Shown here in pieces: positions 38,401 to 47,888 of a stretch of 53,177 nt of DNA. The translations under genes and the position numbers were made by a program. Under the pieces are notes generated by a model. That model was not told the DNA's origin. It was given only the letters and a program-made list of their open reading frames with translations, and did no database searches. Every line of letters begins with the position of its first letter. Within the stretch, counting starts at the first letter, position 1. Origin of the DNA: Eubacterium sp. AF36-5BH (GTDB lineage: Bacteria; Bacillota; Clostridia; Lachnospirales; Lachnospiraceae); contig NZ_QTVG01000014.1 of NCBI RefSeq assembly GCF_003460505.1, positions 1 through 53,177 of the forward strand, written 5' to 3'.

Positions 38401-39388
38401 GCTGTTCGCCTCCGTATCCACTTCTTTCATTTTCTCCGCCAGTCTTCCCAGACGGTACAGTGTGTTGTATCTCATCCTCTCGTTTTCTTTCAGATACTCC
38501 GCTGCCATCATTCCGTATCTGCCCACCTGCGTCATGCTCACTTTTTCCTGTGGCATTTCCAGATTCGGATACATCATTCCGTCCGCTCCCTCGTGATAAG
38601 TCAATTTCTTTTCTTCCATCTGTAACTCTCCTTTCGTTTTCAATCCGCCTAACTTTGTAATTAAACTCTTTAAGAACACTACAGGATACGTCACATACAA
38701 GGGAACCAAAACGGTAAATATCATCTTCATCGGATATATTTGTTATAAAACCCATGTCCTGTTCTTCAGAGGACAGGTCAAAACCGCATCTTGTACCTAC
38801 TGCATATAAAATGCTCTTATATAACATTTCTTCTGCCGTAAGCCCCTGCGTTTCATTATCTTCACCTTTAATCACACCACCTGTAATCCGGTTAAGTTCA
38901 GAAATCCTTATTTGGGATTCCTCTTTCATTATAGATCGTATGTTCGATTTTGTATAGTTCTTTAAGAGATTCATTAAATTATTTCTTCCACTATCGGTAT
39001 AAGGCTCTATTTTTTTTTCACTTGCCAACTCATCCACAAGACTTTTCAGATTATCAGAATTCAAATCCCATGTAAGCTTCACATTCTTTCCTGCGGTATC
39101 CGATATGTCAAAAACATAACGCATATGCGGTTTTAAAATCTTTGACGGAAAAATTGCAATACCTCTGCTTCCTCTTTTTACATATCTTCCTACCTTTTTC
39201 CATGAATCATAATCTCCCACAAGTGTTGCATTTGGTCTTTGTGCATACACCATAAGAACATTGTCAAACTCATACCTGTATATTCTCCCGGTTATCCTTA
39301 GAAAGTTCTTCCAGTTATCTGCACTTTTTGTAACATCACGGATAAATTCATCATAGAGCCTCTGAACCTTGTAATCAGCACTCATCAT
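32498..39388 (-). CDS. giant SNF2 helicase / N6-methylase-like protein with ArdC-like N-terminus
   Basis: 2296 residues. Order of parts: an ArdC/LtrC-like N-terminal DNA-binding region (residues 1-130, [19 protein letters not shown]); a low-complexity charged stretch (about 265-400); a middle region; an adenine-methylase fold (around 790-950) with [12 protein letters not shown] and NVPFG (for NPPF); and a SNF2 helicase (about 1500-2100) with Walker [20 protein letters not shown] and ATGTPISNT, then motif [14 protein letters not shown]. Such proteins are standard in Tn1549-type elements and are thought to remodel or protect entering DNA against restriction. GGAGG stands before a double ATG. 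It overlaps the MT-A70 gene by 14 bases. The sequence from 31024 is a decayed relative of its C-terminal part. Confidence 0.92.
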   Translation of the reverse strand: MMSADYKVQRLYDEFIRDVTKSADNWKNFLRITGRIYRYEFDNVLMVYAQRPNATLVGDYDSWKKVGRYVKRGSRGIAIFPSKILKPHMRYVFDISDTAGKNVKLTWDLNSDNLKSLVDELASEKKIEPYTDSGRNNLMNLLKNYTKSNIRSIMKEESQIRISELNRITGGVIKGEDNETQGLTAEEMLYKSILYAVGTRCGFDLSSEEQDMGFITNISDEDDIYRFGSLVCDVSCSVLKEFNYKVRRIENERRVTDGRKEIDLSRGSGRNDVSESGNATGKSEHDAGGQIRNDGSGVSERKREDEIQHTVPSGKTGGENERSGYGGEQPDGQTDERLPEKAQAGEPVLHNGNVEDKGAGKDDGRGSGTSSGSVQIPLEKSSGEPDGQTDEEFNKEMDEINSFGKSEEAGFEQASFFFDQNTNEIGFADDNKLSDTKLKNTEKVKGKYTYIAPKIEKIVPHDYIVNVLLRGTGFQNGKKRVYDIYKSVDSATERAKLVKKEFGLGGAGWPVEGYGLHGYDTFKPQGMRFQWRDAEGEKEGYISWKAVEEEIRVLINKGIYYQEVIEEEKTIGDYDIPDEVLAMDQKPVPDMEKLKSAYEEERELTDEEAAIEDMMVTMAEYGDEIAAESQNTKPHITDNKKDGKEQSNIETFPKHNFHYNLWELETGGAKTRYQWNVDAIRTLKQIEEENRLATMAEQKILARYAGWGGIPEVFDEKNSSWEKQYKELKELLSPLEYENARASVNNAFYTSPEIAMCINQKLADFGVTKGNILEPSMGIGNFFGSMPIPMQRCRLYGVEMDDVTGRIAKQLYQRADITISGFEDTKYPDNFFDAAVGNVPFGDYKIYDPKYNKLNFRVHDYFLAKALDQIRPGGVAAFITTKGTMDKANPNVRRYLAQRAELIGAVRLPNTAFKDNAGTEVTSDILFLKKRERQTDIEPDWVHLGYTNDGIPINSYFAEHPEMMLGKMEYDTGRYGENSRYTVCVNDAKDFNMYESLSSALKNLEASISDFAAPEIEENLEVIAASPDIRNYTYSFVDGKLYYRQNSQMYLKEYSKTAEERIKGLDEIRKITRYIIDIQTEGCSEQELKESQKVLNEKYDVFVKKYGGITSKGNDRAFRDDADYPLLCSLENVDEEGKVTKADMFYKQTIKPDIRPENVVTAIEALNISINEFGSVNIPFMLSIYEPDISKKIKELEEQAGERVTLSEQARAEVKGAAICEELSGIIFLNPVLYNEEDLSAGWETADEYLSGNVRRKLQEAQEYAEQYPELFAGNVEALLKVQPKDLDASEIDVRVGTTWIEEQDYEEFIYELLGTPRRARAVRSTFYSSGIMVHLNKYSMEWFIENKSMDKHSVAASKTYGTGRMDAYSIFEASLNLKTVTVRDRIDDGDGKYHYVVNKNETMLAREKQNLIKDKFREWIFVEPERRKKYVDYYNHTFNNTRLREYDGSALSFPGMNPEIELRPHQKNAIARILLGGNTLLAHCVGAGKSFEMMAACMEQKRLGLANKTVMVVPKPLINQTASEFLRLYPSADILVATERDFEKSRRQQFISRIATGDYDCIIMSHSQFEKIPISAERRERMLNEQIEQISYAIEETKDKNGERWTVKQMEAQKKKLSEQLKSLADEERKDDLITFEELGIDCLMVDEAHNYKNLAIFSKINNVSGISNSGAKKSTDMQLKCQYINEINPGRGIIFATGTPISNTMCEMYVMQSYLQQDTLEQMGIYHFDSWAANFGEVTTALELTVEGSGFRMKSRFNKFTNLPELMNMFKQVADVQTQDMLDLDVPKLRGGNYIIVESEPDWYVRQVMEDFVVRAERIRNGGVDSSVDNFLKITHEARLLGTDARLLDKDAPNNPDGKLNKVVDNVAFEYEKAEGEGKIGCQLIFSDIGTPGGKDFDVYNYVKSELIKRGIPENEIAFIHDAKTDAQREVLFKEMRTGRKKVLIGSTDKCGTGVNVQSHLVALHHIDCPWKPSSIEQREGRGIRQGNENEEVAVYRYVTKETFDAYSWSLVENKQRFISQIMTSRTVSRTCEDIDEATLSYAEIKAVATGNPLIKEKMELDNDLQRLKLLKASYDSQRYTFQDDFMLRYPKLIKAAEEKLKCVRTDIEARDKELLKGDEFAIKLGNMTYTERSDGGTAMLEMLSRCKSGDTYGLGSFRGFELLIEKNYMGVNYMILRGKTEYKVEMSTSPVGNMIKLDNLFNSLNENEEFLIKKIEQYKRDLESSKAEYEKPFAYEKELKDMLKRQAELNAMLDLEKSIDTDSEVICPPENEKSGKVAEDISEYREDENRGRR

Positions 39389-39953
39389 TAATTACCTCCA
39401 CTAAAGCATCCCTTATGTCCTCTCCATCAATCTCATCTCCAAGACAGTCCCAGCCTTTTACTGTTTCCCTTGCAAAAAGTTCAATGCGTGGCACATCACC
39501 GCAAAGTTCCACTATACGATCTCGTATTTCAGAAGGCTTTCTGCTGTGTTCCATTACTCTTGCATCGCATACCTGCGGAACTGCCTTTGACACACGCTTT
39601 GGATGTCCTTTGGTTCCGATAAGACACACTTCCGAATTAGAACGTGTCCAAAAACCAAGTCCCATGAAATATGTGTCTTTTTTCTTATTTCTTTTTACCC
39701 AGTTAAAACCGCATGTCTTATAGGTAAAGCCCCAGCTTTCCATAACGGATATTCCCTCTTTAAGACACGGAAACGTAATCCACAAAAACAGCACACAGTC
39801 ATCATCTGCAATCTCACCTACCGGAAGGGAACGTATGTCATCAATGTTCATCGTGTGGTAATGATTTTCTGCGCTTCTGCTCTTCCCCTTTTTAGAATAA
39901 ACACGGTACTGCCACGGAGGATCAGCATAAATAATCTTATATTTCTTTCCCAT
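39375..39953 (-). CDS. MT-A70 family adenine methyltransferase
   Basis: 192 residues from the ATG at 39951-39953 (AAGG eight bases upstream); a GTG three codons earlier overlaps the previous stop. The catalytic DPPW is at about residues 11-14 and the fold continues with [17 protein letters not shown] and SRKPSEIRD. Prokaryotic members methylate adenine N6 in DNA. On a conjugative element it may shield the element from host restriction, together with the methylase-like part of the downstream helicase. Confidence 0.92.
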   Translation of the reverse strand: MGKKYKIIYADPPWQYRVYSKKGKSRSAENHYHTMNIDDIRSLPVGEIADDDCVLFLWITFPCLKEGISVMESWGFTYKTCGFNWVKRNKKKDTYFMGLGFWTRSNSEVCLIGTKGHPKRVSKAVPQVCDARVMEHSRKPSEIRDRIVELCGDVPRIELFARETVKGWDCLGDEIDGEDIRDALVEVINDEC

Positions 39954-39954
39954 C

Positions 39955-40305
39955 TTAATCACCTTCTTCCGGTTCTAAAAGATTTGTATATTTTCTGTAT
40001 TCCTCATTATCAAGGTCAATGATAAATGTATTTCCGCCTCTCTTCATTTTCTTTGACAGCTTTTTTGCAATACGGAGCATCACAAAGTTATCCTTTGACA
40101 TCTTAATGCTTTGTTTAAATTCAATATCATTATCACCGTCAATTATCTTCTGCTGCTTTTCTATGCTTTCTGCAATCTTTTTTCTTAATACCTCTGCATC
40201 ATTTAAAGACAGTGCAACACTCTTTCTTTCAGATTTGCTTCTGCCCCATTCTTTATGAAGTTCCCTTATTAAAAACTCCATGTCTTTTATATATGTTTCT
40301 TTCAT
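39955..40305 (-). CDS. hypothetical protein of a conjugative element
   Basis: 116 residues, highly charged and mostly helical, without a motif I recognise. ATG four bases after GGAGG. Its stop is followed at once by the MT-A70 gene, whose ribosome site lies in its last codons, so the two are translated together. Small conserved genes occur at this place in related elements. No function can be given. Confidence 0.75.
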   Translation of the reverse strand: MKETYIKDMEFLIRELHKEWGRSKSERKSVALSLNDAEVLRKKIAESIEKQQKIIDGDNDIEFKQSIKMSKDNFVMLRIAKKLSKKMKRGGNTFIIDLDNEEYRKYTNLLEPEEGD

Positions 40306-40318
40306 CTTTCCTCCAATC

Positions 40319-40346
40319 CAAAAAGCAGAACCTTTTTGGCTCTGCT
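40319..40346 (-). terminator. rho-independent terminator after the NlpC/P60 gene
   Basis: On the minus strand AGCAGAGCC, loop AAAAA, GGTTCTGCT, then TTTTT: a nine-pair stem with one G-U pair, 13 bases past the stop of the NlpC/P60 gene. It separates that gene from the MT-A70/helicase operon. Confidence 0.7.
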
Positions 40347-40358
40347 CTTTTACTGTTT

Positions 40359-42062
40359 CTATTTCTTTTTATCTGGTCTTCCAATCATCACAAGACCTCC
40401 ATTATGATAGTCCTGAATGACAACACCTGTTGCTTCATCAACCGCTTCCACTATCTTTCCGTCACCGACATAAATTCCAACGTGACTGATATTTTTATAT
40501 CTTCCATTATTGGAATAACTGTAAAATATTAAATCTCCGGGTTTCAGATTTTTCTCTTTTACGGTACATTTGTTATTACTGCACCACTGTGCCTCTGCTG
40601 CCGCAGTATTGGAACCACCCGTCATTATGGAAATACCTGCGCTGTTCCATGCATAGTAGGCAAGAGATGAACAGTCAAAATGTGTACCCGAATTTCTAAG
40701 TGGCTGGCTGTATGGATAACCTACCTTTGACAAAGCAAAGGTTACTGCCGTCCTTGCTTTTCCATCCGCTATTTTTTCTGTAATTGCATCAATTTCACTC
40801 TGTGACAGGGAAGATTTCTTATTGCCTCCGCTCTGTGTACCTGTATTTCCACCGGCAATCCCAAGAGCCGCCATGCTTTCCTGACTCATCAGGGAATTAA
40901 GAAGATTTATTTCATCCTCGCTCATACTGTACTCTGTTTCCATCTGATAATAAGTTTTGAACGTCACATTTACATACAGTACCTTCTTTTTTACTTTCTT
41001 TCCCTCATCATTTTTGATTTTTTCTTCCCCTGTGGATATGGTGTATGTACACATATCGTCAAATACGGATTTTAAGTTAGCCTTTCCTGTTTCATCCATA
41101 ACCGTCGCAGTATTTCCCACACCGTACTTCACCATATAGACACTCATGACATCATAATAATTTGACGGTGCTGATAATGTTCCTTCATAGTCAACATATA
41201 CGATTTTTCCAATGTCACAGTCCTTATGCTCCGTCACAAGAATATTGATGTCCCTGTTAAATTCAGCCATATACTGGCTTGTGACCGTCATTACCGTATC
41301 TCCACTTTCTAATGGTGGGAAAAATATAGAAAACGGTGAGTTATATATAAGTGCCACTACAAGTGATATGATTATTGCAGCCACACCGATTATCAGAAGT
41401 AGTCCTAATACAATCGGAAGAAGCAACAACCCCACTTTTACTGCAATCATTTTTACAACATCTCCCACACCACTTCCGGTATCCTCTATGCCTGCTTTGC
41501 CTGATATTCCTGTTCCTGCACTCTTTAACTTTTCTATAACAAGGGCAAGTTTTCTTTTTTTTACGTTTTTGTCTTTACTGCTGCTTCCACTATTTTTATG
41601 GCTTTTCGGTTTATCCTTTCCTGTTCTGTTTGATTCGGATTTTACACCGCCATTTTGATAATGAATTTTTCTCTCCTTAACCTGACTTTCAGATTTTTTT
41701 GAGTCATCGCTGTGGATTTTCTTTTTATCTGGCTTTTTCTTTTCTCTTATACTTTTTACCTGTGTCTCTTTTATATGCCTTTTCTTTATTTGTTCCCTTA
41801 CAGTCTTTCCGGTCTTTTTTGCAGTTTTTGTTACCGGACTTGTAATAACTGCTGCGGTCATTAAAGCACTTTCCGCTTCCTCACTGCCTTCTAACTGGTT
41901 AAGTGTAGCTTTGACACCTTTCCTTGTTGTCACTTCCACACCGGTTTTTAAAATGCTTTTCTTATCCTTAATTACCTTTCTTTTATCGGTGTCATTTCTT
42001 CTGAAATTTGGCATGTCACGGCTGTGAATATGCCTTTCCTGCTTCTTATTTTTCTTTTTCAT
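40359..42062 (-). CDS. NlpC/P60 cell-wall hydrolase of the conjugation apparatus
   Basis: 567 residues from the ATG at 42060-42062, four bases after AGGAGG; the frame extends nine codons further. A long, basic, disordered N-terminus (1-190) precedes one membrane helix (about 205-245, LLLLPIVLGLLLIIGV), then an extracellular part and a C-terminal NlpC/P60 domain with the catalytic cysteine in HFDCSSLAYYAW and histidine in ISHVGIYVGDG. It cuts peptidoglycan peptides so that the conjugation channel can pass the wall (Orf14/CwlT role in Tn916, CD1108-like in Tn1549 elements). Confidence 0.9.
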   Translation of the reverse strand: MKKKNKKQERHIHSRDMPNFRRNDTDKRKVIKDKKSILKTGVEVTTRKGVKATLNQLEGSEEAESALMTAAVITSPVTKTAKKTGKTVREQIKKRHIKETQVKSIREKKKPDKKKIHSDDSKKSESQVKERKIHYQNGGVKSESNRTGKDKPKSHKNSGSSSKDKNVKKRKLALVIEKLKSAGTGISGKAGIEDTGSGVGDVVKMIAVKVGLLLLPIVLGLLLIIGVAAIIISLVVALIYNSPFSIFFPPLESGDTVMTVTSQYMAEFNRDINILVTEHKDCDIGKIVYVDYEGTLSAPSNYYDVMSVYMVKYGVGNTATVMDETGKANLKSVFDDMCTYTISTGEEKIKNDEGKKVKKKVLYVNVTFKTYYQMETEYSMSEDEINLLNSLMSQESMAALGIAGGNTGTQSGGNKKSSLSQSEIDAITEKIADGKARTAVTFALSKVGYPYSQPLRNSGTHFDCSSLAYYAWNSAGISIMTGGSNTAAAEAQWCSNNKCTVKEKNLKPGDLIFYSYSNNGRYKNISHVGIYVGDGKIVEAVDEATGVVIQDYHNGGLVMIGRPDKKK

Positions 42063-42071
42063 TTTTCCTCC

Positions 42072-42114
42072 TGAAATAAAGAAAGCCACTACACATTTTG
42101 CTTTGTAATGGCTT
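42072..42114 (-). terminator. probable terminator after the KAP NTPase gene
   Basis: On the minus strand AAGCCATTACA, loop of about ten bases, TGTAGTGGCTT (one G-U pair), followed by CTTTATTTC. It lies between the KAP gene stop at 42204 and the NlpC/P60 gene. The T-tract is poor. Confidence 0.5.
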
Positions 42115-42203
42115 AAAATTTTTTCGTGATATTATTCAATTATTTCATTCACTTACTTTTTATTATACTTGAATTATCAAGGTGTCTATTTTTAAGATAT
42201 TAT

Positions 42204-44330
42204 TTACTCCGCTATATCTTTCCTTTTAAGCAAATTCGCATATTTACACATATCAGCTTGTAATCTTCTTAATGCTATTTCTTTAGTTCTACTTTTATTT
42301 TCATTAAGTGATTCCATTTTATATTTACATATAGCTTTTACTATTTCATAGTCTACAGAATAAAAATCTACAAGATTTGAAAATGAATAAACATTTTCTA
42401 CAGCATCACAAAAAAAACTTATCTCTTTTGGACTTGCAAGTTTAAATTTCTCAATTAACTTATTATACTCAAACAAAGATAAAAACTTTCCTTGTTTCTG
42501 AAACTCTAAGCTATTGTTTTTACAAAACACTTCTAATTGTTCATTCCATTGCATATCAAATATTTTTGTGCCATTTTCATCTACGATTGCATCATCCAAT
42601 TCATCTCGTTCAATCATTTCAATTAATGGCATTGTTAAGCATCTATACTCATAAGCAAACTCTTTATCTTCTGACAAAACACATATCATTTCTTTCGTAA
42701 GTTTATTTTCACTTTCATTAAGATATTCAACCATTAAATCAATAAATTCTGAAATATCATATATTTCCCAATCTTCATATTGATGCCTTACGACTTCCTT
42801 TTGTTTACCCAAAGACATTCCTACAAACTGACCACTTTCTGTAGAATCATAAAGTCTGCCTTTTTGTTTTTGATTTTCACTAGTAATTAACCCAAAATTA
42901 GGATTGTTTATGCGCATCAGTGTAAGGATTATATCTTTAAATTCTTGTGGATAATATTTTTTGTGTTCTAACTCTTTCTTCATTTGTAAAATAAGTTGTT
43001 TTACCTCATCATCTTGTAATAAATACCACTCATATAGACTGTTAAGTGCTAATAATCGATGTTCATTTGTTTGTTCTAATGCTTTTTTTGACTCAACCTT
43101 TTGATTTATAACTTTTTGAATATCTGCATAGACTACTTCCTTATCAATACATTGTGTTTTCCAATACTCATTCACAAATGCATATCCATATATTTTTGTA
43201 CGCTGTATTGCAAACAATCTGTTGTTCACGCATCCATAACGAGTATTTTTAGGCCAATTGTACTCATCTATCCCATTTGTTCTTCTTATAGCAGAATATA
43301 CTGTATACAACACAATCGTTTTTAGTTCATCCCTTAGAATTACTTTATCTGATATTCTGTCTTGTTCAATTGAGGAAATAATATCCTCAATTGCAATAAA
43401 TGAAACAATTAATGTTCTTAAATTTCGATTTCCTTCTTGCTCAAATAAATCAAAAATATCTTGGCTGCTTTCTTCAACTATTTTTTGTACATTTTTATCC
43501 TTAATATATTCTGATATTATCTCATCAAATGACTCCTTAATTGAAATACTATATGGTACCGTTAATCCAATTAATTTTTCTCTAGTTCTTTCGTATGTTG
43601 TTTTCCTGCCAAAATAATGACGAGTTATCTTGGCTAATTCTTCACGATTTATTTTATTATCGGATTCTTTTTGACTTTCATTTATGACATTTCTATTTTT
43701 TCTTTCTATTAAGTTTTCTACATCAAGTCTGCTGTTCAATGCAATTTCATATTTTAATGCCATTGCAATTTCATCTTCATCTCTATTTATTTCTTGTTCA
43801 TTTGCGACTAATATAATTTTATATTCCTTATTCTCAGACAAATTATTAAGAAATCCCATCAACTCAATAATATCAATTTGACATCTTTCAATATCATCAA
43901 AAATAAGAAGTGGTTTTTTGTCCTTACCGATGCTCTGTTCAAGCATATTTTTTGCCATATCAGCAACATTACCATCTGTTCCCATCTTGTTTTCCAAAAA
44001 TTTAATGGCATTTTTTCCCAATAATTCGATCCTCTTTATTAGTGCATCACTTACTATGTCAAATTTTTCTGTTTTATCTTCTACTACTTTTTCTATCCAT
44101 TTTTCATAAATTAAATCTTGTATTTTTTCTATGTCAGAAACACCATATAAAGATATTTGATATATCTGAAATTTATTTTTATTGATTTGAGGAATCAATT
44201 TATTATTAATAAAAAATGTTTTCCCACATCCCCATTCACCATTTAAAAGTATTGCTTGTTTTTTTCTATCATCTTCAATATATTCTCTAATTATATTTAT
44301 TGTTTCTTCTATAGAAAGTAATCTAGGCAT
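42204..44330 (-). CDS. KAP-family P-loop NTPase (cargo)
   Basis: 708 residues from the ATG at 44328-44330, with GGAGG eight bases upstream; the frame runs 27 codons further without a ribosome site. Walker A GEWGCGKT at 31-38 right after LLN, and Walker B LLIFDDIERC at about 140-149 followed by NNLSENKEYKIILVANEQE. This is the KAP NTPase pattern. No membrane helix is obvious, unlike many KAP proteins. The long C-terminal part (about 350-708) is helical with no known motif. The gene is more AT-rich than its neighbours and interrupts the usual VirB4 to NlpC/P60 order, so it is acquired cargo. Several KAP NTPases lie in anti-phage islands; a defence role here is inference. Confidence 0.82.
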   Translation of the reverse strand: MPRLLSIEETINIIREYIEDDRKKQAILLNGEWGCGKTFFINNKLIPQINKNKFQIYQISLYGVSDIEKIQDLIYEKWIEKVVEDKTEKFDIVSDALIKRIELLGKNAIKFLENKMGTDGNVADMAKNMLEQSIGKDKKPLLIFDDIERCQIDIIELMGFLNNLSENKEYKIILVANEQEINRDEDEIAMALKYEIALNSRLDVENLIERKNRNVINESQKESDNKINREELAKITRHYFGRKTTYERTREKLIGLTVPYSISIKESFDEIISEYIKDKNVQKIVEESSQDIFDLFEQEGNRNLRTLIVSFIAIEDIISSIEQDRISDKVILRDELKTIVLYTVYSAIRRTNGIDEYNWPKNTRYGCVNNRLFAIQRTKIYGYAFVNEYWKTQCIDKEVVYADIQKVINQKVESKKALEQTNEHRLLALNSLYEWYLLQDDEVKQLILQMKKELEHKKYYPQEFKDIILTLMRINNPNFGLITSENQKQKGRLYDSTESGQFVGMSLGKQKEVVRHQYEDWEIYDISEFIDLMVEYLNESENKLTKEMICVLSEDKEFAYEYRCLTMPLIEMIERDELDDAIVDENGTKIFDMQWNEQLEVFCKNNSLEFQKQGKFLSLFEYNKLIEKFKLASPKEISFFCDAVENVYSFSNLVDFYSVDYEIVKAICKYKMESLNENKSRTKEIALRRLQADMCKYANLLKRKDIAE

Positions 44331-44533
44331 TTTATCATCCTCCTCATTGTAGTTTTCATATTTGTATCTTTCAATAATTAGACATAATTTTATTATCTTT
44401 GCACTAATCACACAATAACAAACATAAAATAATATGCATAATATTTCATTACATATGCTCTGGAATCCTTAAAAAAAATACTAACTAAAATAAGATAATT
44501 ATAGTATTGCATTTACTATTATACTGTTTGATT

Positions 44534-44559
44534 AAATATTAACATATGATTTAATATTT
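44534..44559. repeat. 9-bp inverted repeat upstream of the KAP NTPase gene
   Basis: AAATATTAA and TTAATATTT as perfect arms eight bases apart, about 200 bases before the KAP start and next to TATAAT-like boxes. Could be an operator, but AT-only arms can arise by chance. Confidence 0.3.
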
Positions 44560-44599
44560 ATCCACACACAGTATCCTACAGATATCTGTTCTTTATCCT

Positions 44600-46951
44600 T
44601 CATTTCTCATGAATATTTGTATTGTATAACTTATATAATCCTGTATCTTTCCTAATCGTATTATCAAAAGGTATTATCACATTTCCGCACTTTATTAGTC
44701 CCATCCCCGACGGAACATTGCTTACAAATTCAAGTTGCGATTCCGATACCCCGACTACATCTGCTATTTTTTCTGCGTCTGTATTTGCCTGTTTTAATAT
44801 TGCAATGAACTCACTGTTTGCAAGCATCGTTGTAACAGTATAGTTCTGCAAAAGGTCAACCACATTCTGAGTAATTCCAGTACAAAGACCGCCCTGTTTT
44901 CTTACTTTCTTCCACAACTGCTGTAAATACTTTGCACTGTATTCTGAATTGAGCAGCACATGTATTTCATCAATATAAAGCCAAGTTGCCCTGCCTTTCT
45001 GACCGTTCTCAACAATTCTCTGCTGTATTGCCTCCATCATAATAAGCATTGATATCGGTGCCAGGTCCTGTCCTAAATCCCTGATACCGTATACCGTAAA
45101 TCTGTTATCCATATCCACGTTTGTCTGATGGTTAAAAATATTAAGGGAGCCTTTTACAAATATCTCAAGCGATAATGCAATATCCTTTGCTATTTTCTTC
45201 TCCTCTGCATCACTCTGTATTAACAGCTGTTCATAAAAATCTGACATTACCGGAATATACTTCTCCCTGCTTCTTGCAATCTCCAGATACATTTCCGTCA
45301 AACATCTGTCAATGATGGAACGCTGCTGTGGTGTTAAAGGCTGATTCAGACACTGCTCACACAGTCCGAACATAAAAGAACATTTTTCCCTTATCCATCC
45401 CTTAGAATCCCTTGCATCAAGATTCCACACATCCATATCCAAAGGATTTACATAGTTATCAGTATATGTGGACAGATTTACAACCGTACCCCCATATGTT
45501 TTTGCAATGTCAAAATATTCCATCATCGGATCGATAACAATTACATCATCTTCACCTTTTAGGAATACACTACCCATTTCCATCTTGCTGAAAAATGATT
45601 TTCCTGAACCCGGAACACCGAATACGAATCCGTTTCCGTTTATCAGCTTCTTTCTGTTTCCCACATTTATGTTCTTTGAAACCTGATTGATACCGTAATA
45701 ATTACCTCCATCATCCCTTAATTCCTGTACGTTAAAAGGTACAAGACCTGCAAGGGAATTTGTAAGCATTGTTCTCATTGTTTCCACCTGTCTTACACCA
45801 ATCGGAAGCACCGTATTTAATGCCTCCCTCTGCATAAACTGATGTGTATCAATAGCAATTCCGTTACTTTTTCCGATTGTTACAATAGTTTCGCATATAC
45901 TGTCAAGCTCTGCCTTATCATCTGCCATTACAATAATATTTACTGCGGTATAAAACATGCTCTCATCATTTTCCCTGACATTGGTCATCATATCCTCAAT
46001 GTCCTTTTTCTCCATTCTCTTTGTATATGAAATCTCCGTGGAAAAGTCATTATTTTTGTTTCTTACCCTCTGCTGTTTTATAATATCCGATTCAACTCCA
46101 AGATATTTCTTCTGTAATAACCTTATTGTCATGTCCTTTGGAACCGGTACAACATCTATGCTTGTAATCATGTGCACCGGAAGCATTGTTATCGTATTAA
46201 GTAACTCCTCTGAAAGACTCTTTGGATATTTCTTAAAGAAAAGTGCCCTGCACACTTTGTTTTCATCCTCGAAATAATCCTGATGAAACTTTATCATTCC
46301 ATTGCACAAATCATTTCTGAAATCCCTTCCGATACGTTTTGCCTTCCTGATGTCAAAGTCAAATTCATCTTCCTTTCCAAGATTATAAAAATCATGAAGA
46401 ATACGGAGTCTTTCATTTCCGCTTAAAGGCTGAATATCTGTTCCAAGTTCATTAAATGCCTTTCTGACATTTACCTCAATCGTTGCAAACTGTGCCTTTG
46501 CTTCTTCAAAAGTCTTTCTTTCCACAGTAATTGTCAGATACTTTTCCTGCTCAATTCCCTGTCTGCCCTCCTTAATCTTTTCCTCGATAATGTCATTGTA
46601 AATCTTTCTGAAATCATCAAATTCATCATTTAAGTAAGGAAGCAGTATATATCTTCTCAAATCCTGCATATCCTTGTTTTTATTGTTAATTGTTATCTTA
46701 AAGCAACAGTCAAATGAATTTAAAAACTTACAGTATCTCTGCAAAATGTCTTCCTGCTCATCATAGGTTGCTGTCGTATAATTGATATCCATAAACTTAT
46801 ATGTCTTTGAATACTTATTATCCAAAACCTTAAAAATACCGTTTTCCGATACTTCCATTATTTCTATTGTTTCCTGTATGGACTTCGGGCTTTTGTAAAG
46901 CGGTTCTGATGCTTTTTTTAGTTCCCTGAAGCCATCTGAAAATATGCCCAT
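44600..46951 (-). CDS. virB4: VirB4-like conjugation ATPase
   Basis: 783 residues, AGGAGG before the ATG. Walker A GVPGSGKS near residue 445, Walker B IVIDPMMEY soon after (the usual DxE type region), and WLYIDEIHVLL later (residues around 650). It powers assembly of the type IV secretion channel and substrate transfer at the membrane. Length and motifs match VirB4 of Tn1549-like elements. PrgI-like and VirB6-like genes precede it in the normal order. Confidence 0.94.
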   Translation of the reverse strand: MGIFSDGFRELKKASEPLYKSPKSIQETIEIMEVSENGIFKVLDNKYSKTYKFMDINYTTATYDEQEDILQRYCKFLNSFDCCFKITINNKNKDMQDLRRYILLPYLNDEFDDFRKIYNDIIEEKIKEGRQGIEQEKYLTITVERKTFEEAKAQFATIEVNVRKAFNELGTDIQPLSGNERLRILHDFYNLGKEDEFDFDIRKAKRIGRDFRNDLCNGMIKFHQDYFEDENKVCRALFFKKYPKSLSEELLNTITMLPVHMITSIDVVPVPKDMTIRLLQKKYLGVESDIIKQQRVRNKNNDFSTEISYTKRMEKKDIEDMMTNVRENDESMFYTAVNIIVMADDKAELDSICETIVTIGKSNGIAIDTHQFMQREALNTVLPIGVRQVETMRTMLTNSLAGLVPFNVQELRDDGGNYYGINQVSKNINVGNRKKLINGNGFVFGVPGSGKSFFSKMEMGSVFLKGEDDVIVIDPMMEYFDIAKTYGGTVVNLSTYTDNYVNPLDMDVWNLDARDSKGWIREKCSFMFGLCEQCLNQPLTPQQRSIIDRCLTEMYLEIARSREKYIPVMSDFYEQLLIQSDAEEKKIAKDIALSLEIFVKGSLNIFNHQTNVDMDNRFTVYGIRDLGQDLAPISMLIMMEAIQQRIVENGQKGRATWLYIDEIHVLLNSEYSAKYLQQLWKKVRKQGGLCTGITQNVVDLLQNYTVTTMLANSEFIAILKQANTDAEKIADVVGVSESQLEFVSNVPSGMGLIKCGNVIIPFDNTIRKDTGLYKLYNTNIHEK

Positions 46952-46966
46952 TCTTATCCTCCTCTT

Positions 46967-47470
46967 CTATAAAAATTTACAGCCACAGGCAATGCCTATG
47001 GCTGCAATCACTACTGCTGTGCTTAATATCAGCACTTTTATCATTTTCTTTTTTGATTTTTCAAAACTGTCCTTTTTATCTGTTTCAGTTCCGGTGCTTT
47101 TTCCTTCTGTTCCTATTTCGGTTTTCTTCTTTTCTGCCTCCATCTCCAACGCCACATCTTTTAACTCCGATACGTTTTCCGTTGACCTGTATATTAACGG
47201 TTTTACCTTAAACATGAAATGTATTCTTTTTTTCATCATCTGCATAAAGCTCATTCCGTTAAACGAATAAAATCCGCTGAGTGCAATCGGGGCAACGACA
47301 GGTATTGCAATATATGCTGATACCGTAAGTCCCACTTTTTTATAAGAAATCAAAACGATTGCACCTCCAACCAGTACACTTAACACCGAATCAATCAGCT
47401 GTTTTGCGGTAAGACCTAAAACTACCGATTCCTGAAACTTATCTATGTCCCTGTTTATTTCTACTGACAC
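46967..47470 (-). CDS. PrgI family (VirB3-like) conjugation protein
   Basis: About 167 residues from the GTG at 47468-47470, which has AGGTAGG upstream; a GTG three codons earlier directly follows the previous stop. SVEINRDIDKFQESVVLGLTAKQLI is the standard PrgI opening; two membrane helices follow (about 30-75), then a charged stretch and a C-terminal helix (about 148-167), which is an addition to the usual PrgI. Inner-membrane part of the type IV channel, working with VirB4 15 bases downstream. Confidence 0.88.
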   Translation of the reverse strand: MSVEINRDIDKFQESVVLGLTAKQLIDSVLSVLVGGAIVLISYKKVGLTVSAYIAIPVVAPIALSGFYSFNGMSFMQMMKKRIHFMFKVKPLIYRSTENVSELKDVALEMEAEKKKTEIGTEGKSTGTETDKKDSFEKSKKKMIKVLILSTAVVIAAIGIACGCKFL

Positions 47471-47479
47471 GTTAATCAC

Positions 47480-47872
47480 CTACCTTGTCTTTTCTTCCTG
47501 TTTTTCTCTGTTAGCGTCTATGCCGCTCTCATATTTCTCCATCTGCTTGGGACAGAGTTCCCTCAATTTATCCACATTAAAAACATAAAGGGGATATTCA
47601 CAAAAGCCGCTTCTAAGTGTAAGCCCTGTAAACTCCCCTAAATCATTATCCTTTATGAATTTTTCCATCTCCGGCATATTGTTGGTATCAACATAACCGC
47701 AGTATTTTGGAACATCAACCAGATTTACGGTTACGTTTCCATACGGTTCTGGATATTCTCCCTGTGTATTTATCAGTTCAAGAAATATATTGCCATTATC
47801 CGCATATTGACTCATTGTAAGCTCTACTGTTTCTTCTCCCCATTTTGATTCATATATCATCTGTTTTGCCAT
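47480..47872 (-). CDS. DUF4313-like conjugative-element protein
   Basis: 130 residues, GGAGG before the ATG. Soluble, with TVNLVDVPKYCGYVDTNNMPEMEKFI and LTLRSGFCEYPLYVFN segments seen in small proteins that sit between VirB6 and PrgI genes in clostridial elements. Function unknown. Co-transcribed with neighbours (gap 16 bases to the VirB6-like gene upstream and 9 to PrgI downstream). Confidence 0.78.
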   Translation of the reverse strand: MAKQMIYESKWGEETVELTMSQYADNGNIFLELINTQGEYPEPYGNVTVNLVDVPKYCGYVDTNNMPEMEKFIKDNDLGEFTGLTLRSGFCEYPLYVFNVDKLRELCPKQMEKYESGIDANREKQEEKTR

Positions 47873-47888
47873 TATCTGCTTCCTCCTC

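Noticed and set aside
38043..38660. 205-codon plus-strand open frame with many Ser and Pro inside the SNF2 gene
   Set aside because: It is the antisense shadow of the charged, low-complexity part of the helicase; no start signals, and the sense strand codes for a clear family protein.
38254..38730. 158-codon minus-strand frame overlapping the SNF2 gene in another frame
   Set aside because: Overlaps the helicase completely, with no ribosome site of its own; the sequence ([18 protein letters not shown]) is suggestive of a past separate gene, but I cannot support it as expressed.
42204..44330. AAA-type replication initiator of the element
   Set aside because: Walker spacing, the GEWGCGKT loop and FDDIERC fit KAP NTPases; no DNA-binding domain is visible.
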